Assembly (NCBI GenBank): GCA_963768075.1
Contig: CAVYHD010000002.1
Location: forward strand, 1-64,000
Length of the DNA stretch: 64,000 nucleotides
From: QHXW01 sp963768075
GTDB taxonomy: Bacteria > Acidobacteriota > Terriglobia > Bryobacterales > Bryobacteraceae
Reading direction: 5' to 3'
Of the stretch, positions 54,532-63,958 are shown in pieces (position 1 is the first letter of the stretch; the number at the start of each line of letters is the position of its first letter). A model generated the notes under the pieces. That model worked only from the letters and a program-made list of their open reading frames with translations. It made no database searches and was not told the DNA's origin. Position numbers and translations under genes: made by a program.

Positions 54532-55650
54532 GCGTCACGCGTCTGGTCACTGTCGTGCTGATTTGCAGCCTGGCCGCGCTGCTCCGGGCAGCCGAGGATG
54601 GGACCGCCATGACGCGGCTCAAGGATCTGGTCACTCTCGAGGGCGTGCGGGAAAACCAACTGATCGGATACGGCCTGGTAGTGGGGCTCGCGGGAACCGG
54701 CGACCAAATTCAGACGGTATTCTCCGCCCAAAGACTGACGAACATGCTGCGACGCATGGGGGTGACGGTGCGATCCCACGACCATCCAGGTCAAGAACAC
54801 CGCCGCCGTCATCGTAACCGCCAACCTGCCTGCTTTCGCGCAGCCGGGCTGCGCATCGGACATTACCGTGTCCGCGGTTGGCGATGCGCAGAATCTGCAG
54901 GGAGGACTGCTGGTGATGACTCCGCTCAAGGGTCCGGACAATAGGTCTATGCCATGGCACAAGGGCCGGTGGTGACCGGCGGCTTCGTGGCCGGCGGCCG
55001 AGGCGGCACGAAGACCGTGAATCACCCGACCGCGGGCCGCGTTCCAAACGGGGCCATCATCGAACGCGTCGCTCCCTCGGTAGAGCCCCGCGAGCACCTG
55101 CGCCTGCAACTCCGCGAGTCCCGACTATACTACCGCGGCCCGGATCACGCGGGCTATCAACGAGCGCTTTGCCGAGAACGGGAACGGGTTGGCGCAAGCG
55201 GACAACTCGGCGCTGATCACGGTAGAGGTTCCGGCAAAGTTCGGAAGCCATACGGTGGACTTCATCGCTGCGTTGCAGGAACTCTCCGTGGAGGCCGATC
55301 ATGCCGCCCGGGTGGTGGTGAACGAGCGCACCGGCACGATCGTGTTAGGCAAGGACGTGCGCATCGGCCCGGTAGCCATTCTCCAGGGCAACCTGACGGT
55401 CGAGATTCAAACCACGTTTGCCGTCTCCCAGCCGGCGCCGCTCTCGGCGGGAACCACCCAGGTGGTGCCGGAGACGACCGTGGACGTCAAGCAGGAAAAG
55501 GCGCGCAATGTGGTGCTGAAGCAGGGAGCGACGGTGGAGGAGCTGGTCCGTGCTCTGACCGCCATCGGCGCCACGGCGCGCGATGTGATTGCGATTCTGC
55601 AGAACCTGCACGCCGCCGGCGCGCTCGAGGCCGATCTGGAGGTGATTTGA
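54528..55650 (+). pseudogene. flgI: Flagellar P-ring protein FlgI, frameshifted in this sequence
   Basis: Joined fragments give a full-length ~370-aa FlgI. It has a signal peptide, then RLKDLVTLEGVRENQLIGYGLVVGLAGTGDQ, a TPLKGPD centre, RITRAINERFAENG and LKQGATVEELVRALTAIGATARDVIAILQ near the end. Three one-base changes break it: an extra G near 54771, a lost G near 54943 and an extra T near 55111. Since the rest of the operon is intact, sequence error is likely. The stop shares a base with the flgJ ATG. Confidence 0.85.
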
Positions 55651-55991
55651 TGCCGTCCATGACCGGGGCGGACGGAGTGCTCACCAGCGGTGCGCTCGCC
55701 GCGCCAATACCCGCCGAAGACCCCCAGCGCATCGCCGGCGCGGCCCAGCAGTTCGAAGCTCTCATGATCGGCCAGATGCTGAAAACCATGCACGAATCCG
55801 ATGATGGCGGATGGACCGGCACCGATAACGACGAGGCCGGGGCCCAGACCGTGGAATTGGCGGAGGATCAACTGGCCCAGGCCCTGGCGCATCAGGGCGG
55901 CCTGGGCCTGGCCCACTTGCTGGTCGGCGGATTGAACCATGGGAGCGCGCCCCAAAACGCTCCGGCGATTTCTCAAAAACTCCAGCCGTGA
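55650..55991 (+). CDS. flgJ: Rod-binding protein FlgJ (N-terminal domain only)
   Basis: This 113-aa protein has AAQQFEALMIGQMLKTMHES and VELAEDQLAQALAHQGGLGLAHLL, the rod-binding domain of FlgJ. The C-terminal muramidase domain is missing, as in many non-enteric phyla, so another hydrolase must open the wall. Its 3' end overlaps that of the convergent fliS by about 19 bases. Confidence 0.82.
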   Translation: MPSMTGADGVLTSGALAAPIPAEDPQRIAGAAQQFEALMIGQMLKTMHESDDGGWTGTDNDEAGAQTVELAEDQLAQALAHQGGLGLAHLLVGGLNHGSAPQNAPAISQKLQP

Positions 55992-56425
55992 AGCGCCGCT
56001 TCGGGCTCGCCCTGGCTCCCGGGCGGGGTCCAGGTTGGCCTGGCGGCTGCGTGCGCTAGTGTGGCGGATGCCTGCTTCCATGCCTCGGCAAGCGTCCCGA
56101 GAAGGCCCAGCACCTCGGCCAGCGGCTCGTCCACCTGCCGGAAATTGGCTTCGAGTAAGCGGCGCTGCATATAGTCATAGAGCGCCGCCAGCTTGCCGCT
56201 CAGTTCGGGCGCCGGCCGGTGATCGAGCGACCAGGCGAGTGCAGACAGAATCTTCACCGCCTTCGAAACCGCCCGGGCGCGGCCCCTAATATCCCCGCCG
56301 GACAGACGTGCGCGCGCCGCCGCCACCGCCTCGATAGCGCCCCCGTAGAGCAGCCGCACCAGTTCCAAGGGATCGGCCGAAAGGACCTCCTCGGTCAGAT
56401 ATGCCTGCCGCGCGCGATGCATCAT
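55973..56425 (-). CDS. fliS: Flagellin export chaperone FliS
   Basis: This 150-aa helical protein has ARQAYLTEEVLSADPLELVRLLYGGAIEAV and a C-terminal NFRQVDEPLAEVLGLLGTLAEAW, characteristic of FliS. It prevents early flagellin polymerisation. The ATG at 56425 follows GGTGGAGG. It reads against both flanking genes and has its own sigma-28-like promoter at 56447-56473, in keeping with a late-class gene. Confidence 0.87.
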   Translation of the reverse strand: MMHRARQAYLTEEVLSADPLELVRLLYGGAIEAVAAARARLSGGDIRGRARAVSKAVKILSALAWSLDHRPAPELSGKLAALYDYMQRRLLEANFRQVDEPLAEVLGLLGTLAEAWKQASATLAHAAARPTWTPPGSQGEPEAALHGWSF

Positions 56426-56446
56426 CGGTTCTGCCTCCACCAAAGC

Positions 56447-56473
56447 ATATCGGCAGCAGACGCAGCGGTTTGA
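56447..56473 (-). promoter_or_regulatory. Sigma-28-like promoter of fliS
   Basis: On the minus strand TCAAACCG is followed after 11 bases by GCCGATAT, one base off the perfect sigma-28 -10 (GCCGATAA) and with a TCAA -35 core at the right spacing. It lies just ahead of the fliS ribosome site. Confidence 0.5.
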
Positions 56474-56651
56474 GGAAGTGCCGAGGAAGTATTAAAGACG
56501 CCGGGCCGGAACACGAACCTCCAGCCAGACCGGCGCGGGCGGCAGCTACCAGATCCAGGGGCGGGCGCTGGCGGGACAGATCGGCAGAGCGGCAAGTTTC
56601 TTTAAAAGATTCCCGGTACGCGCCGAAGAGGCTGACGGGAGGCAACGGAAT

Positions 56652-56864
56652 GTGAAGCAGCCAACACAAGGCCGGTGCTACATGATTGGTCTCGAGCGCC
56701 ACGAACTGGAGTGGGTGCGGCTGGTCGTCAAGTTGTTACGGCATCCCGACCCCCTGGCCTCCGAATTGGTGCGCCAGGCCCTTACGTACGTGAGCCAGGT
56801 AGCCGAGCCGGGAGCCGGCTTGCCGTCGGACGAGCCCGCAGTTGCGTGGCAATCCGGGCGCTGA
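56652..56864 (+). CDS. Small protein of unknown function upstream of flgB
   Basis: This 70-aa protein starts at a GTG with GGGAGG nine bases upstream. It reads LERHELEWVRLVVKLLRHPDPLASELVRQALTYV in the middle (core HPDPLASELVRQALTYV), which looks like an amphipathic helix-rich domain. No family was recognised. It lies between the divergent fliS and flgB, in the direction of flgB, with 142 bp to that gene. It could be a flagellum-linked accessory protein or, less likely, a spurious frame. Confidence 0.5.
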   Translation: MKQPTQGRCYMIGLERHELEWVRLVVKLLRHPDPLASELVRQALTYVSQVAEPGAGLPSDEPAVAWQSGR

Positions 56865-57006
56865 TCCGGGGGCCTCGGTGTGGAGCGGGCGCGGGACGAA
56901 GCGGCATAAGCTTGGCGGCGGCAATTTCCTGCCGTCCGATCGAGCGGCTATCCCGTCTCGTGTCAGCCTGGCGGCGTGGACATCCGCATGCAATGTCAGG
57001 GGTGCC

Positions 57007-57345
57007 ATGCTGGACGGCCTTGCTTCGCGCATCGAGCGTTACATGGACCTGCTGAGCACTCGCGAGAAGCTGGTCGCTTCAAACATTGCCAACGCCGACA
57101 CCCCCGGCTACAAGACACGGGATATCGACTTCCAGCAGGAATTTGACAGCGCCATCGGCAACGCACCGCCGGCGGTGATCGAAGCGCCGGGACTCAAGAC
57201 CAAGAACGATGGCAACAACGTGAGCGTGGACCGCGAGTCCCGCCTGCTCGCGGAGAACGCTCTGCGGTTTCAGGTAGCCACGGAGCTGATGCGCTCCGAG
57301 ATCCAGACTTTGCGCTCGGCCATCCAAGAAGGGAGCAGCACATGA
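57007..57345 (+). CDS. flgB: Flagellar proximal rod protein FlgB
   Basis: This 112-aa protein begins LDGLASRIERYMDLLSTREKLVASNIANADTPGYK, the FlgB rod motif (core SNIANADTPGYK), and ends with a helix ATELMRSEIQTLRSAI. The ATG at 57007 is chosen for length; a longer upstream frame adds unrelated residues. It overlaps flgC by 4 bases. Confidence 0.9.
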   Translation: MLDGLASRIERYMDLLSTREKLVASNIANADTPGYKTRDIDFQQEFDSAIGNAPPAVIEAPGLKTKNDGNNVSVDRESRLLAENALRFQVATELMRSEIQTLRSAIQEGSST

Positions 57346-57791
57346 GCCTGTTCGCCGCGCTGTCGGTCTGCGCCTCGGGAATGTCGGCCCAAGGCGCGCG
57401 CGCCGAGTTGCTCACCGAGAACCTGGCCAACGCCGAGACCACGAGGACGCCGGAGGGCGGGCCTTACCGGCGCAAGGACGCCGTGTTCGCCACCGACAAC
57501 AGCGTTTCGCCGTTTGCTTCGGTTTTCGAGGCGCAGACGAGCTCCGGGGCCGAGGGCGGCCTCGAAGGCGTCGGCGTCGCCGACATCACGGTCGACAGCC
57601 GCGAACCCGAGCGGCGCTACCTGCCCGGGCATCCCGACGCCGACGCCCAAGGCTATGTAGGGTTCCCCCGCGTCAATCCGGCCGAAGACATGGTCGACCT
57701 GATGGGCGCGGCCCGCAGTTATGAAGCGAATGTAGCGGCGGCCTCGGCGATCAAAGATATGATCCAGCACTCGATCGATCTATTCCACTAA
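57342..57791 (+). CDS. flgC: Flagellar proximal rod protein FlgC
   Basis: This 149-aa protein has ENLANAETTRTPEGGPYRRK near the N-terminus and VNPAEDMVDLMGAARSYEANVAA at the end, both characteristic of FlgC. It begins within the flgB stop and is followed 3 bp later by fliE. Confidence 0.9.
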   Translation: MSLFAALSVCASGMSAQGARAELLTENLANAETTRTPEGGPYRRKDAVFATDNSVSPFASVFEAQTSSGAEGGLEGVGVADITVDSREPERRYLPGHPDADAQGYVGFPRVNPAEDMVDLMGAARSYEANVAAASAIKDMIQHSIDLFH

Positions 57792-57794
57792 ACC

Positions 57795-58097
57795 ATGTCC
57801 TCTCCCCTGACACCCGTTTCCCTGCCGCCGGTGATCGTTCCCGAGCCGGTCGCGCCCCTCAGTGGCAGCGGACCGGAGGGGACCTTTCACGGCGTGCTGG
57901 AGAGCGCCATCCAGGGTGTCGAAAACAGCCAGAACGCGAGCTCGCAGGCGGTGGAAAACTTCCTGTCGGGGGAAGGCGGAGAGCTACACACCACCATATT
58001 GGCCACGCAGCGGGCCACATTGTCGTTCGATCTTTTCATGCAAGTACGCAACAAGGTCGTTTCGGCTTACCAGGAGATTATGCGCATGCAGGTATGA
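57795..58097 (+). CDS. fliE: Hook-basal body junction protein FliE
   Basis: This 100-aa protein has a C-terminal half (LATQRATLSFDLFMQVRNKVVSAYQEIMRMQV; core SFDLFMQVRNKVVSAYQEIM) that is the FliE signature. It links the MS ring to the rod. The place between flgC and fliF is standard. Confidence 0.92.
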   Translation: MSSPLTPVSLPPVIVPEPVAPLSGSGPEGTFHGVLESAIQGVENSQNASSQAVENFLSGEGGELHTTILATQRATLSFDLFMQVRNKVVSAYQEIMRMQV

Positions 58098-58119
58098 CGC
58101 GGCCTGAAGCACCCTACCC

Positions 58120-59822
58120 ATGGATCAACTCAAGAAGCTGATACAAAGTCTCAGCGGACGGCAGCGCCTGACGATTCTCCTCGCCGCCGCGGTGGTGGCA
58201 GCCGTAATGACGGCGTTTTCCCACTGGCGGCGGGAGAATGACTTCCAGCCTCTGTACACCACGCTCGCCGCCGAAGACGCCGCCGCGGTAGTCGAGAAAC
58301 TGAAGCAGTCGGGAGTGGACTACCGGCTCGCGGCGAACGGCTCGACGGTGCTGGTCTCCTCGGCCAAGGCGGCCGAGTCCCGCCTCGCCCTGGCGGCAGC
58401 CGGGCTGCCCAAGTCCGGACGCATCGGCTTCGAACTGTTTGACAAGAACAACCTGGGCGCTACCGAGTTTACCGAGCACGTCAACTATCATCGCGCGCTC
58501 GAGGGGAGCTCGAACGCTCGGTGATGTGCCTGGGCGAGGTCGAACAGGCGCGCGTGCACCTCACCTTTCCGAAGGATTCCATCTACACCGAAGAGCGGCA
58601 GCCGGCAAAGGCCAGCGTGCTCGTGCGGCTCAAGCCGGGAGCGCATTTGACGGCGGCGAGCGTGACCGCCATCAGCTACCTGGTGGCGAGCGCCGTCGAG
58701 GGCCTCGTCCCGGAGGCGGTGTCGGTGGTGGATATGCGAGGCAACCTGCTGAACCGGCCGCGCAGAGCCCGGCCCGGAGAAGGCCCCGAGCCTTCCGAGG
58801 GTTTGCTGGATTTCCGGCAAAACGTGGAGCGCGACCTGCTGAACAAGATCAATGCGACGCTCGATCCGCTCGTGGGCGCCGACAGGTTCCGCGTGGGAGT
58901 GTCGGTCGAGTGCGATTTTTCGAGCGTGGAGCAGAGCGAGGAAATTTTTGACCCCGCCCGGTCGGTGATGGTCAGTTCGCAGAAGACCGAAGACGTCAGC
59001 GGAGGAACGGGCGCTTCCGGGGTTCCCGGCACGGCGTCCAACCTGCCGCGGCCCACCTCGCGGCCGGGCACCATGCTGGCCGGAGTTTCCCGGCGGACCG
59101 AAAACATCGCCTACCAGACATCGCGCACTGTCCGCCGCACCCGCGTCCCGGAGGGCATCGTGAAGCGCCTGTCGCTCGCCGTGCTGGTGGATCAGGAGGT
59201 GCGCTGGGACGGCGCCGGAAAGCAACGCAAACGGGTGCTCGTCCCGCCCGCTCCCGAGACGCTGAAAGCCATTCGCGATCTGGTCGCGGGAGTCGCGGGC
59301 CTCGTTCCCGAGCGCGGCGATCAGCTCACCGTGGAAGCCTTGCCGTTTGAATCAACGCTGCATCCGGAAGGCGAGGAAGGTCCCGGGGAGCCATCCACCG
59401 CATCGCCGTCTCCTGAGGCCGCGCCCCTGGCGAGCTGGCTGGCGATGCTGCGCGGCCCGAAGATCGTGGCCGGGGCCATGGGCGGTGCGGCCGTGATCGC
59501 CGGCTTGCTGGTGTTTTTGTGGCTGCGGAGCCGCAAGCGGAGGGCCCAGGCCAGCACATCTGGCGCGCTGGCCTCGGCCGGTACCGCGGCCATCAGTGCT
59601 TCGCTCGACGAGCAGATTCAAGCGCGTCTCACCGAACACGCCGAACTGGAACACAAAATGGAGCTGGAAGCGCTCAGCTCCATCAAGCTGCCGAAAATCA
59701 CCACCAAGAAGACCGAGGTGATCCTGAAGCAGGTCAAGGAAATCAGCAAGAAGGACTCTACCATCGGGGCCCAGATTTTGCGCACCTGGGTGGGAGAAGC
59801 GGCGCAGAAGGCGGAGTTCTGA
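58120..59822 (+). CDS. fliF: Flagellar MS-ring protein FliF, one frameshift in this sequence
   Basis: The first part (membrane helix at 20-35, then ENDFQPLYTTLAAEDAAAVVEKL and LPKSGRIGFELFD) and the second part (LERSVMCLGEVEQARVHLTFPK to a C-terminal helix near residue 450 and GAQILRTWV) lie in different frames. A lost G in the run near 58505 is enough to explain this. Joined length is ~566 aa. A second membrane helix (IVAGAMGGAAVIAGLLVFLWL) precedes the FliG-binding tail. Role: base ring of the motor and export apparatus. Confidence 0.9.
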
Positions 59823-59842
59823 TTGGTTGAGCGAAGGAGTAT

Positions 59843-60874
59843 ATGGCGGTAATGCCGGAACAGAGCGCAGAACTGCCCGGCATTCGCAAAGCGGCGATCA
59901 TGCTGGTGGCGCTCGGCGACCGCGCCAGCGCCGATTTTGTCCGTCATATGTCGGAAGACGAGGTCCAGGCGGTCAGCCGCGAAGTGGCGCGCATCAACAC
60001 CATCACCTCCGAGCAGGTGGAATCGGTCGTGGAGGAGTTCTACCAGATGAGCATGGCGAGCGACTTCGCCGTCAAAGGCGGCCTGGACTATGCGCGCAAC
60101 ATGCTCGTGAACGCCTTCGGGCCGGATACGGCCAAGCGGCTGGTAGACCGGCTGGTGAAGGCCTTGGGCGCCGAGGCGATCAGCCTGGACGCGCTGCAGA
60201 AGGCCGATCCGCAGCAATTGGCCAAGTTCGTGCACAGCGAGCATCCCCAAACCATCGCCCTGGTACTGTCGCATCTCGACACCCCGCAAGCGGCGGCGTT
60301 ATTGGTTTCGCTGCCCTCGGACCTGCGCGCCGATGTGGCCATGCGGATGGCCAACCTCGATCAGATCTCGCCCGAGATCGTCCACAAGATCGCCTCCGTG
60401 ATCGGGCAGAAACTGAAGGCATTGGGGGAATTCAGCCGGGAGTCATACGGCGGCGTGCGCGCCGTCGCCGAGTTGTTCAACCGCCTGGATTCGGTGACCA
60501 ACAAGGAAATCCTGGAGAACATCGAGCAGCAGGATGGCAACCTGGCGGAAACCATCCGGCACCTCATGTTCGTGTTTGAGGACATCCTCATGATCGATCC
60601 GAACAGCATCAAGGAGCTGCTGGGAAAGATCGATCGCAAGCTGCTGACGGTAGCGCTCAAGGGGACGAGCGACCAGTTGAAGGACCACTTTTTGAAGGCC
60701 ATGTCGCAGCGCGGCGCCGAGATGATGCGCGAAGACATGGATGCGCTCGGGCCCATCAAGATCAAGGACGTCGAGTCGTCGCAGCAGCAGATCATCGCCG
60801 TGATCCGTCAGCTGGAGGCCGATGGCGTGTTGAGCCTGAAGGGCGCGGCCGGAGGCGAGCAGTATGTCAGTTAG
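59843..60874 (+). CDS. fliG: Flagellar motor switch protein FliG
   Basis: This 343-aa protein has KAAIMLVALGDRASADFVRHM at the start, EHPQTIALVLSHL and MFVFEDILMIDPNSIKELL (EHPQ middle motif) and a C-terminal domain with RGAEMMREDMDALGPIKIKDVE that carries the charged torque-generating residues. It joins FliF to FliM and interacts with the stator. It overlaps fliH by 11 bases. Confidence 0.94.
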   Translation: MAVMPEQSAELPGIRKAAIMLVALGDRASADFVRHMSEDEVQAVSREVARINTITSEQVESVVEEFYQMSMASDFAVKGGLDYARNMLVNAFGPDTAKRLVDRLVKALGAEAISLDALQKADPQQLAKFVHSEHPQTIALVLSHLDTPQAAALLVSLPSDLRADVAMRMANLDQISPEIVHKIASVIGQKLKALGEFSRESYGGVRAVAELFNRLDSVTNKEILENIEQQDGNLAETIRHLMFVFEDILMIDPNSIKELLGKIDRKLLTVALKGTSDQLKDHFLKAMSQRGAEMMREDMDALGPIKIKDVESSQQQIIAVIRQLEADGVLSLKGAAGGEQYVS

Positions 60875-61517
60875 GGCGATCATCCGGCGGCAATCGGTCG
60901 AGGGGCGTCCCATCATCTGGCCGGACGCGGGAGAACCGCCGGCGGATGCCACGGAGCCAGAAAAGCGCGCGCGGGAGCCCGCTGGCGTTCCGCCCGGTGA
61001 CGAGGTTCGGGTAACCGGGGGAGCGCTGGCCGAAGCCCGCCAAGCCGCTTATCGCGAGGGGGAAGCCGCCGGCCACGCCAACGCACTGGCAGAAACACAG
61101 CCCATGCTGGAGCGCCTGGCGCACACCGTCGAGGAACTGGCGAATCTCAGGCCGCGCCTGCGGGAGCAGGCCGAAGAGGATCTCATCCGGCTGGCGGTGG
61201 CCATCGCGCGCCGCGTGGTACGGCGCGAGCTAACCATCGATCCGCAGACCATTACCGGGCTGGTTAAGGCGGCGCTCGGGCAACTGGCTGCCGAAGAGAA
61301 GGTGCGGCTGCGGGTTCATCCGGCGCAGGAAGCGGCAGTGCGCGCGTGCCTGGAAGACGCCGGGCGCGGCGCGGTGGTGGTGGTGGTGGGCGATGCGGCG
61401 CTCGGGCCTGGCGGCGCGGTGTTCGACACGGCGCGCGGAAATCTGGACGCCTCCGCCGAGGCGCAGCTGGCGGAGATCGAGCGCGGCCTGACGGACCGCT
61501 TCCGGAGCGCCCGGTGA
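60864..61517 (+). CDS. fliH: Flagellar export regulator FliH
   Basis: This 217-aa protein has a central Ala/Glu-rich coiled coil (AEARQAAYREGEAAGHANALAE) and a C-terminal V-type-ATPase-E-like half (LAVAIARRVVRRELTIDPQTI). FliH controls and anchors the FliI ATPase. It overlaps fliG by 11 bases and fliI by 4 (GTGA). Confidence 0.85.
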   Translation: MSVRAIIRRQSVEGRPIIWPDAGEPPADATEPEKRAREPAGVPPGDEVRVTGGALAEARQAAYREGEAAGHANALAETQPMLERLAHTVEELANLRPRLREQAEEDLIRLAVAIARRVVRRELTIDPQTITGLVKAALGQLAAEEKVRLRVHPAQEAAVRACLEDAGRGAVVVVVGDAALGPGGAVFDTARGNLDASAEAQLAEIERGLTDRFRSAR

Positions 61518-62840
61518 GCGGGGATCGAATCGACCTCAAACCGCATCTGGCGCGCCTTGCCGCGCTCGATCCCTGGCGCCGCTCCGGGGCCGTCGTCGGG
61601 CTGGTCGGTCTGCTGATTGAGTCCCTCGGGCCGGCGGCGGGCATCGGTGATTTCTGCGAGATCCAGGGGTCGGGACGGGCGGCCGGTGCGCACCCAGGTA
61701 ATCGGATTTCGGGACGGCCATCTGCTTTCCATGCCGCTTGAGGAGACCGGCGGGTTGCGGCTCGGAGATGCGATCGTGGCGCGCAGCACGGATGCCCGGG
61801 TGGCGGTGGGAGACGCGCTGCTGGGGCGGGTTCTGGACGGGTTCGGCCAGCCCATGGATGGCGGTCCGCCCATCGCCGCCACCGCCTGGTACGACCTGTA
61901 CAGCACGCCGCGCGGCCCGCTCGAGCGCGAGCACATTACGCAGCCGCTGGAAACCGGTATCCGGGCGATTGACAGCCTTCTGCCCTGCGGCAAGGGGCAG
62001 AGGGTGGGCATTTTCGGCGGCAGTGGCGTGGGGAAGAGCACGCTATTGGCCTCCATGGCGCGCAATCACTCGGCGGACGTGACCGTGATCGGGATGATTG
62101 GCGAGCGCAACCGCGAGGTCCGCGCATTTATCGAGCAGGAGATGGGCGCGGACGCGCGGCGGCGCGCCGTGGTGGTGGCCGCCACTTCGGACCGCCCGGC
62201 GCCCCTGCGGGTGCGGGCCTGCTTCGTGGCGCTGGCAGTGGCCGAGTATTTCCGCGATCAGGGAGCCAGCGTGCTGCTGGTCCTCGATTCGGTCACGCGC
62301 CTGGCGATGGCGCAACGCGAAATCGGACTGGCGGCGGGCGAGCCGCCCAGTCAGAAGGGCTACACCCCTTCCGTGTTTCACCTGCTACCCAAGATTTTCG
62401 AGCGTGCGGGGAACTTCCCGCGCGGCTCAATCACCGGGTTCTTCACGGTGCTGGTGGAAGGCGACGATTTCAACGAGCCGATCTGCGACGCGGTGCGCGG
62501 CATCCTCGACGGGCACATCGTGCTGTCACGGCGGCTGGGGGACGCGGGACATTATCCGGCGATCGACATTTTGCAATCGGTCAGCCGGTTGACCTCGCGG
62601 GTGGCCAGCCGCGACCAGCAGGAAGCGGCGCGCAAAGTTCGCGAGGCCCTGGCCATTTATCAGCAGTCCGAAGATCTGATCCAACTGGGAGCCTACGTGG
62701 CAGGCACCAATCCACGGCTCGACGCCAGCATCCGGGTGCGGGATGGCCTGGTGGATTTTCTGCGGCAGGAAGCTCAAGTCCGCGCGCCCCGCGAGGAGAC
62801 CGTAGCCCGCCTGAATGCCCTGGCCGCCGCGCTGGCCTGA
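61514..62840 (+). CDS. fliI: Flagellar export ATPase FliI, one frameshift in this sequence
   Basis: It starts at a GTG (61514) reading VSGDRIDLKPHLARL. The main frame has Walker A GGSGVGKSTLL, IGERNREVRAFIE, LLVLDSVTRLAMAQREI and a conserved YPAIDILQSVSR. An extra T near 61667 (CAGGGGTCGG) splits the N-terminal beta-barrel part from the ATPase domain. Joined length ~442 aa is standard. It uses ATP and proton-motive force to feed export substrates. Confidence 0.9.
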
Positions 62841-62846
62841 CGCGGA

Positions 62847-63308
62847 ATGCAGAATTTTCGATTCGCGCTGGAACGGGTCCTCATCTGGCGGCGTTCGGCA
62901 TTTGCGGCCGAAGAGGCGCGGCTGGGGCCGCTCGTGGCAGAGCAGAAACGCCTGGACACGGCGCGCCAGGAGATCCTCGCGGGGTGGGAACGCGCGGGCC
63001 GGGAACTGCTGGCAGGCGGCAGAATCGATGGCAGCGACCTGGCGGCCCTGAGCGGTTACCGGGCGCGCCTGGAAAGGGACCGCACAGCCAATGAGCGCGA
63101 GCGCGCCGAGGCGCGCGAGCGCATGGTCCTCCAGCGGGAGCGTATCATCGAGGCGCATCGGCGGTTCCGGCTGCTCGAAAAGCTGCGCAGCCGCCGCATG
63201 GAGGAATGGCGCGTGGCTTCAAACCGCGAGATGGAAAACTTCGCTTCCGAAGCATTCCTGGCGCGCTGGGGCGGCAGCCCGCGGCGAGGGCAAACACCGC
63301 CAGCCTAA
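62847..63308 (+). CDS. fliJ: Flagellar FliJ-like protein
   Basis: This 153-aa protein is almost wholly a charged coiled coil rich in Arg, Glu and Ala (RFALERVLIWRRSAF near the start, RQEILAGWERAGRELL), typical of FliJ. It follows fliI by 6 bp. It acts with FliI and FlhA in export. Confidence 0.8.
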   Translation: MQNFRFALERVLIWRRSAFAAEEARLGPLVAEQKRLDTARQEILAGWERAGRELLAGGRIDGSDLAALSGYRARLERDRTANERERAEARERMVLQRERIIEAHRRFRLLEKLRSRRMEEWRVASNREMENFASEAFLARWGGSPRRGQTPPA

Positions 63309-63353
63309 TGTATTCCCCGGTCTCCGCCGATGAAGGATTACAGGAGAGAACGG

Positions 63354-63725
63354 ATGCCTGTGGATGTACTGATCGTGGACGATTCGGCCGCTATTCGCAA
63401 GATACTGCAAAGAGTCCTGGCACAGGCAAATCTCGGTGTCGGGAAGGTGATTGAAGCCGCGGACGGCCGCGAGGCGCTGGATGCGGTCAAACTGCAACGC
63501 GTTGGCCTGATCCTATCCGACATCAACATGCCCAACATGGATGGTCTGCAATTTCTGAGCGAGCTCCGTTCTCACGATCCATGGAAGCACATCCCCGTCC
63601 TGATGATCAGCACCGAGGGGAGCCATACCAAGGTCATGGAAGCGGTCCGACTGGGCGCGCAAGGCTTCGTCCGCAAGCCGTTCACCGCGGATCAGATGAA
63701 GGAAAAATTGGCCGGCATCCTCTAG
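63354..63725 (+). CDS. cheY: CheY-like single-domain response regulator
   Basis: This 123-aa receiver domain has acidic pair VDDS, phosphate-acceptor LSDINMPNMDGL (D in SDINMP), VLMISTEG (switch Ser/Thr) and Lys in RKPF. No output domain is present, which identifies the CheY class. It follows fliJ and AGGAG lies upstream of the ATG at 63354. It probably binds the FliM N-terminus. Confidence 0.88.
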   Translation: MPVDVLIVDDSAAIRKILQRVLAQANLGVGKVIEAADGREALDAVKLQRVGLILSDINMPNMDGLQFLSELRSHDPWKHIPVLMISTEGSHTKVMEAVRLGAQGFVRKPFTADQMKEKLAGIL

Positions 63726-63928
63726 CGACGCCGCACCCGCATTGCCGAACCTGCCAACGGAGTGACCGCTTTGATCCACTCGCTGGACAATGGATGGGCA
63801 CCGGAAGTGTCATCTCCTCGGCCGACTTCGCGCGTAAGATTTCCGGGCAATTAACGGTGCGCAGGGGACATCAAAACACCGCTTTCGCAAGTGGTTGTCT
63901 AATCCTCACTTAAACACACCACTGGATT

Positions 63929-63958
63929 TTGAGCATGTTCCTGCCACTCTGGTATAAT
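63929..63958 (+). promoter_or_regulatory. Sigma-70-like promoter at the window end
   Basis: TTGAGC (63929-63934) and a perfect TATAAT (63953-63958) are separated by 18 bases. An ATG lies about nine bases downstream at 63967 (reading VGNSVRDCG to the window end), so the transcript could be nearly leaderless. The 200 bases between cheY and this promoter show no gene. Confidence 0.5.

Noticed and set aside
63774..63860. Short TTG-initiated frame after cheY
   Set aside because: About 28 codons with no convincing ribosome site or similarity; treated as intergenic.
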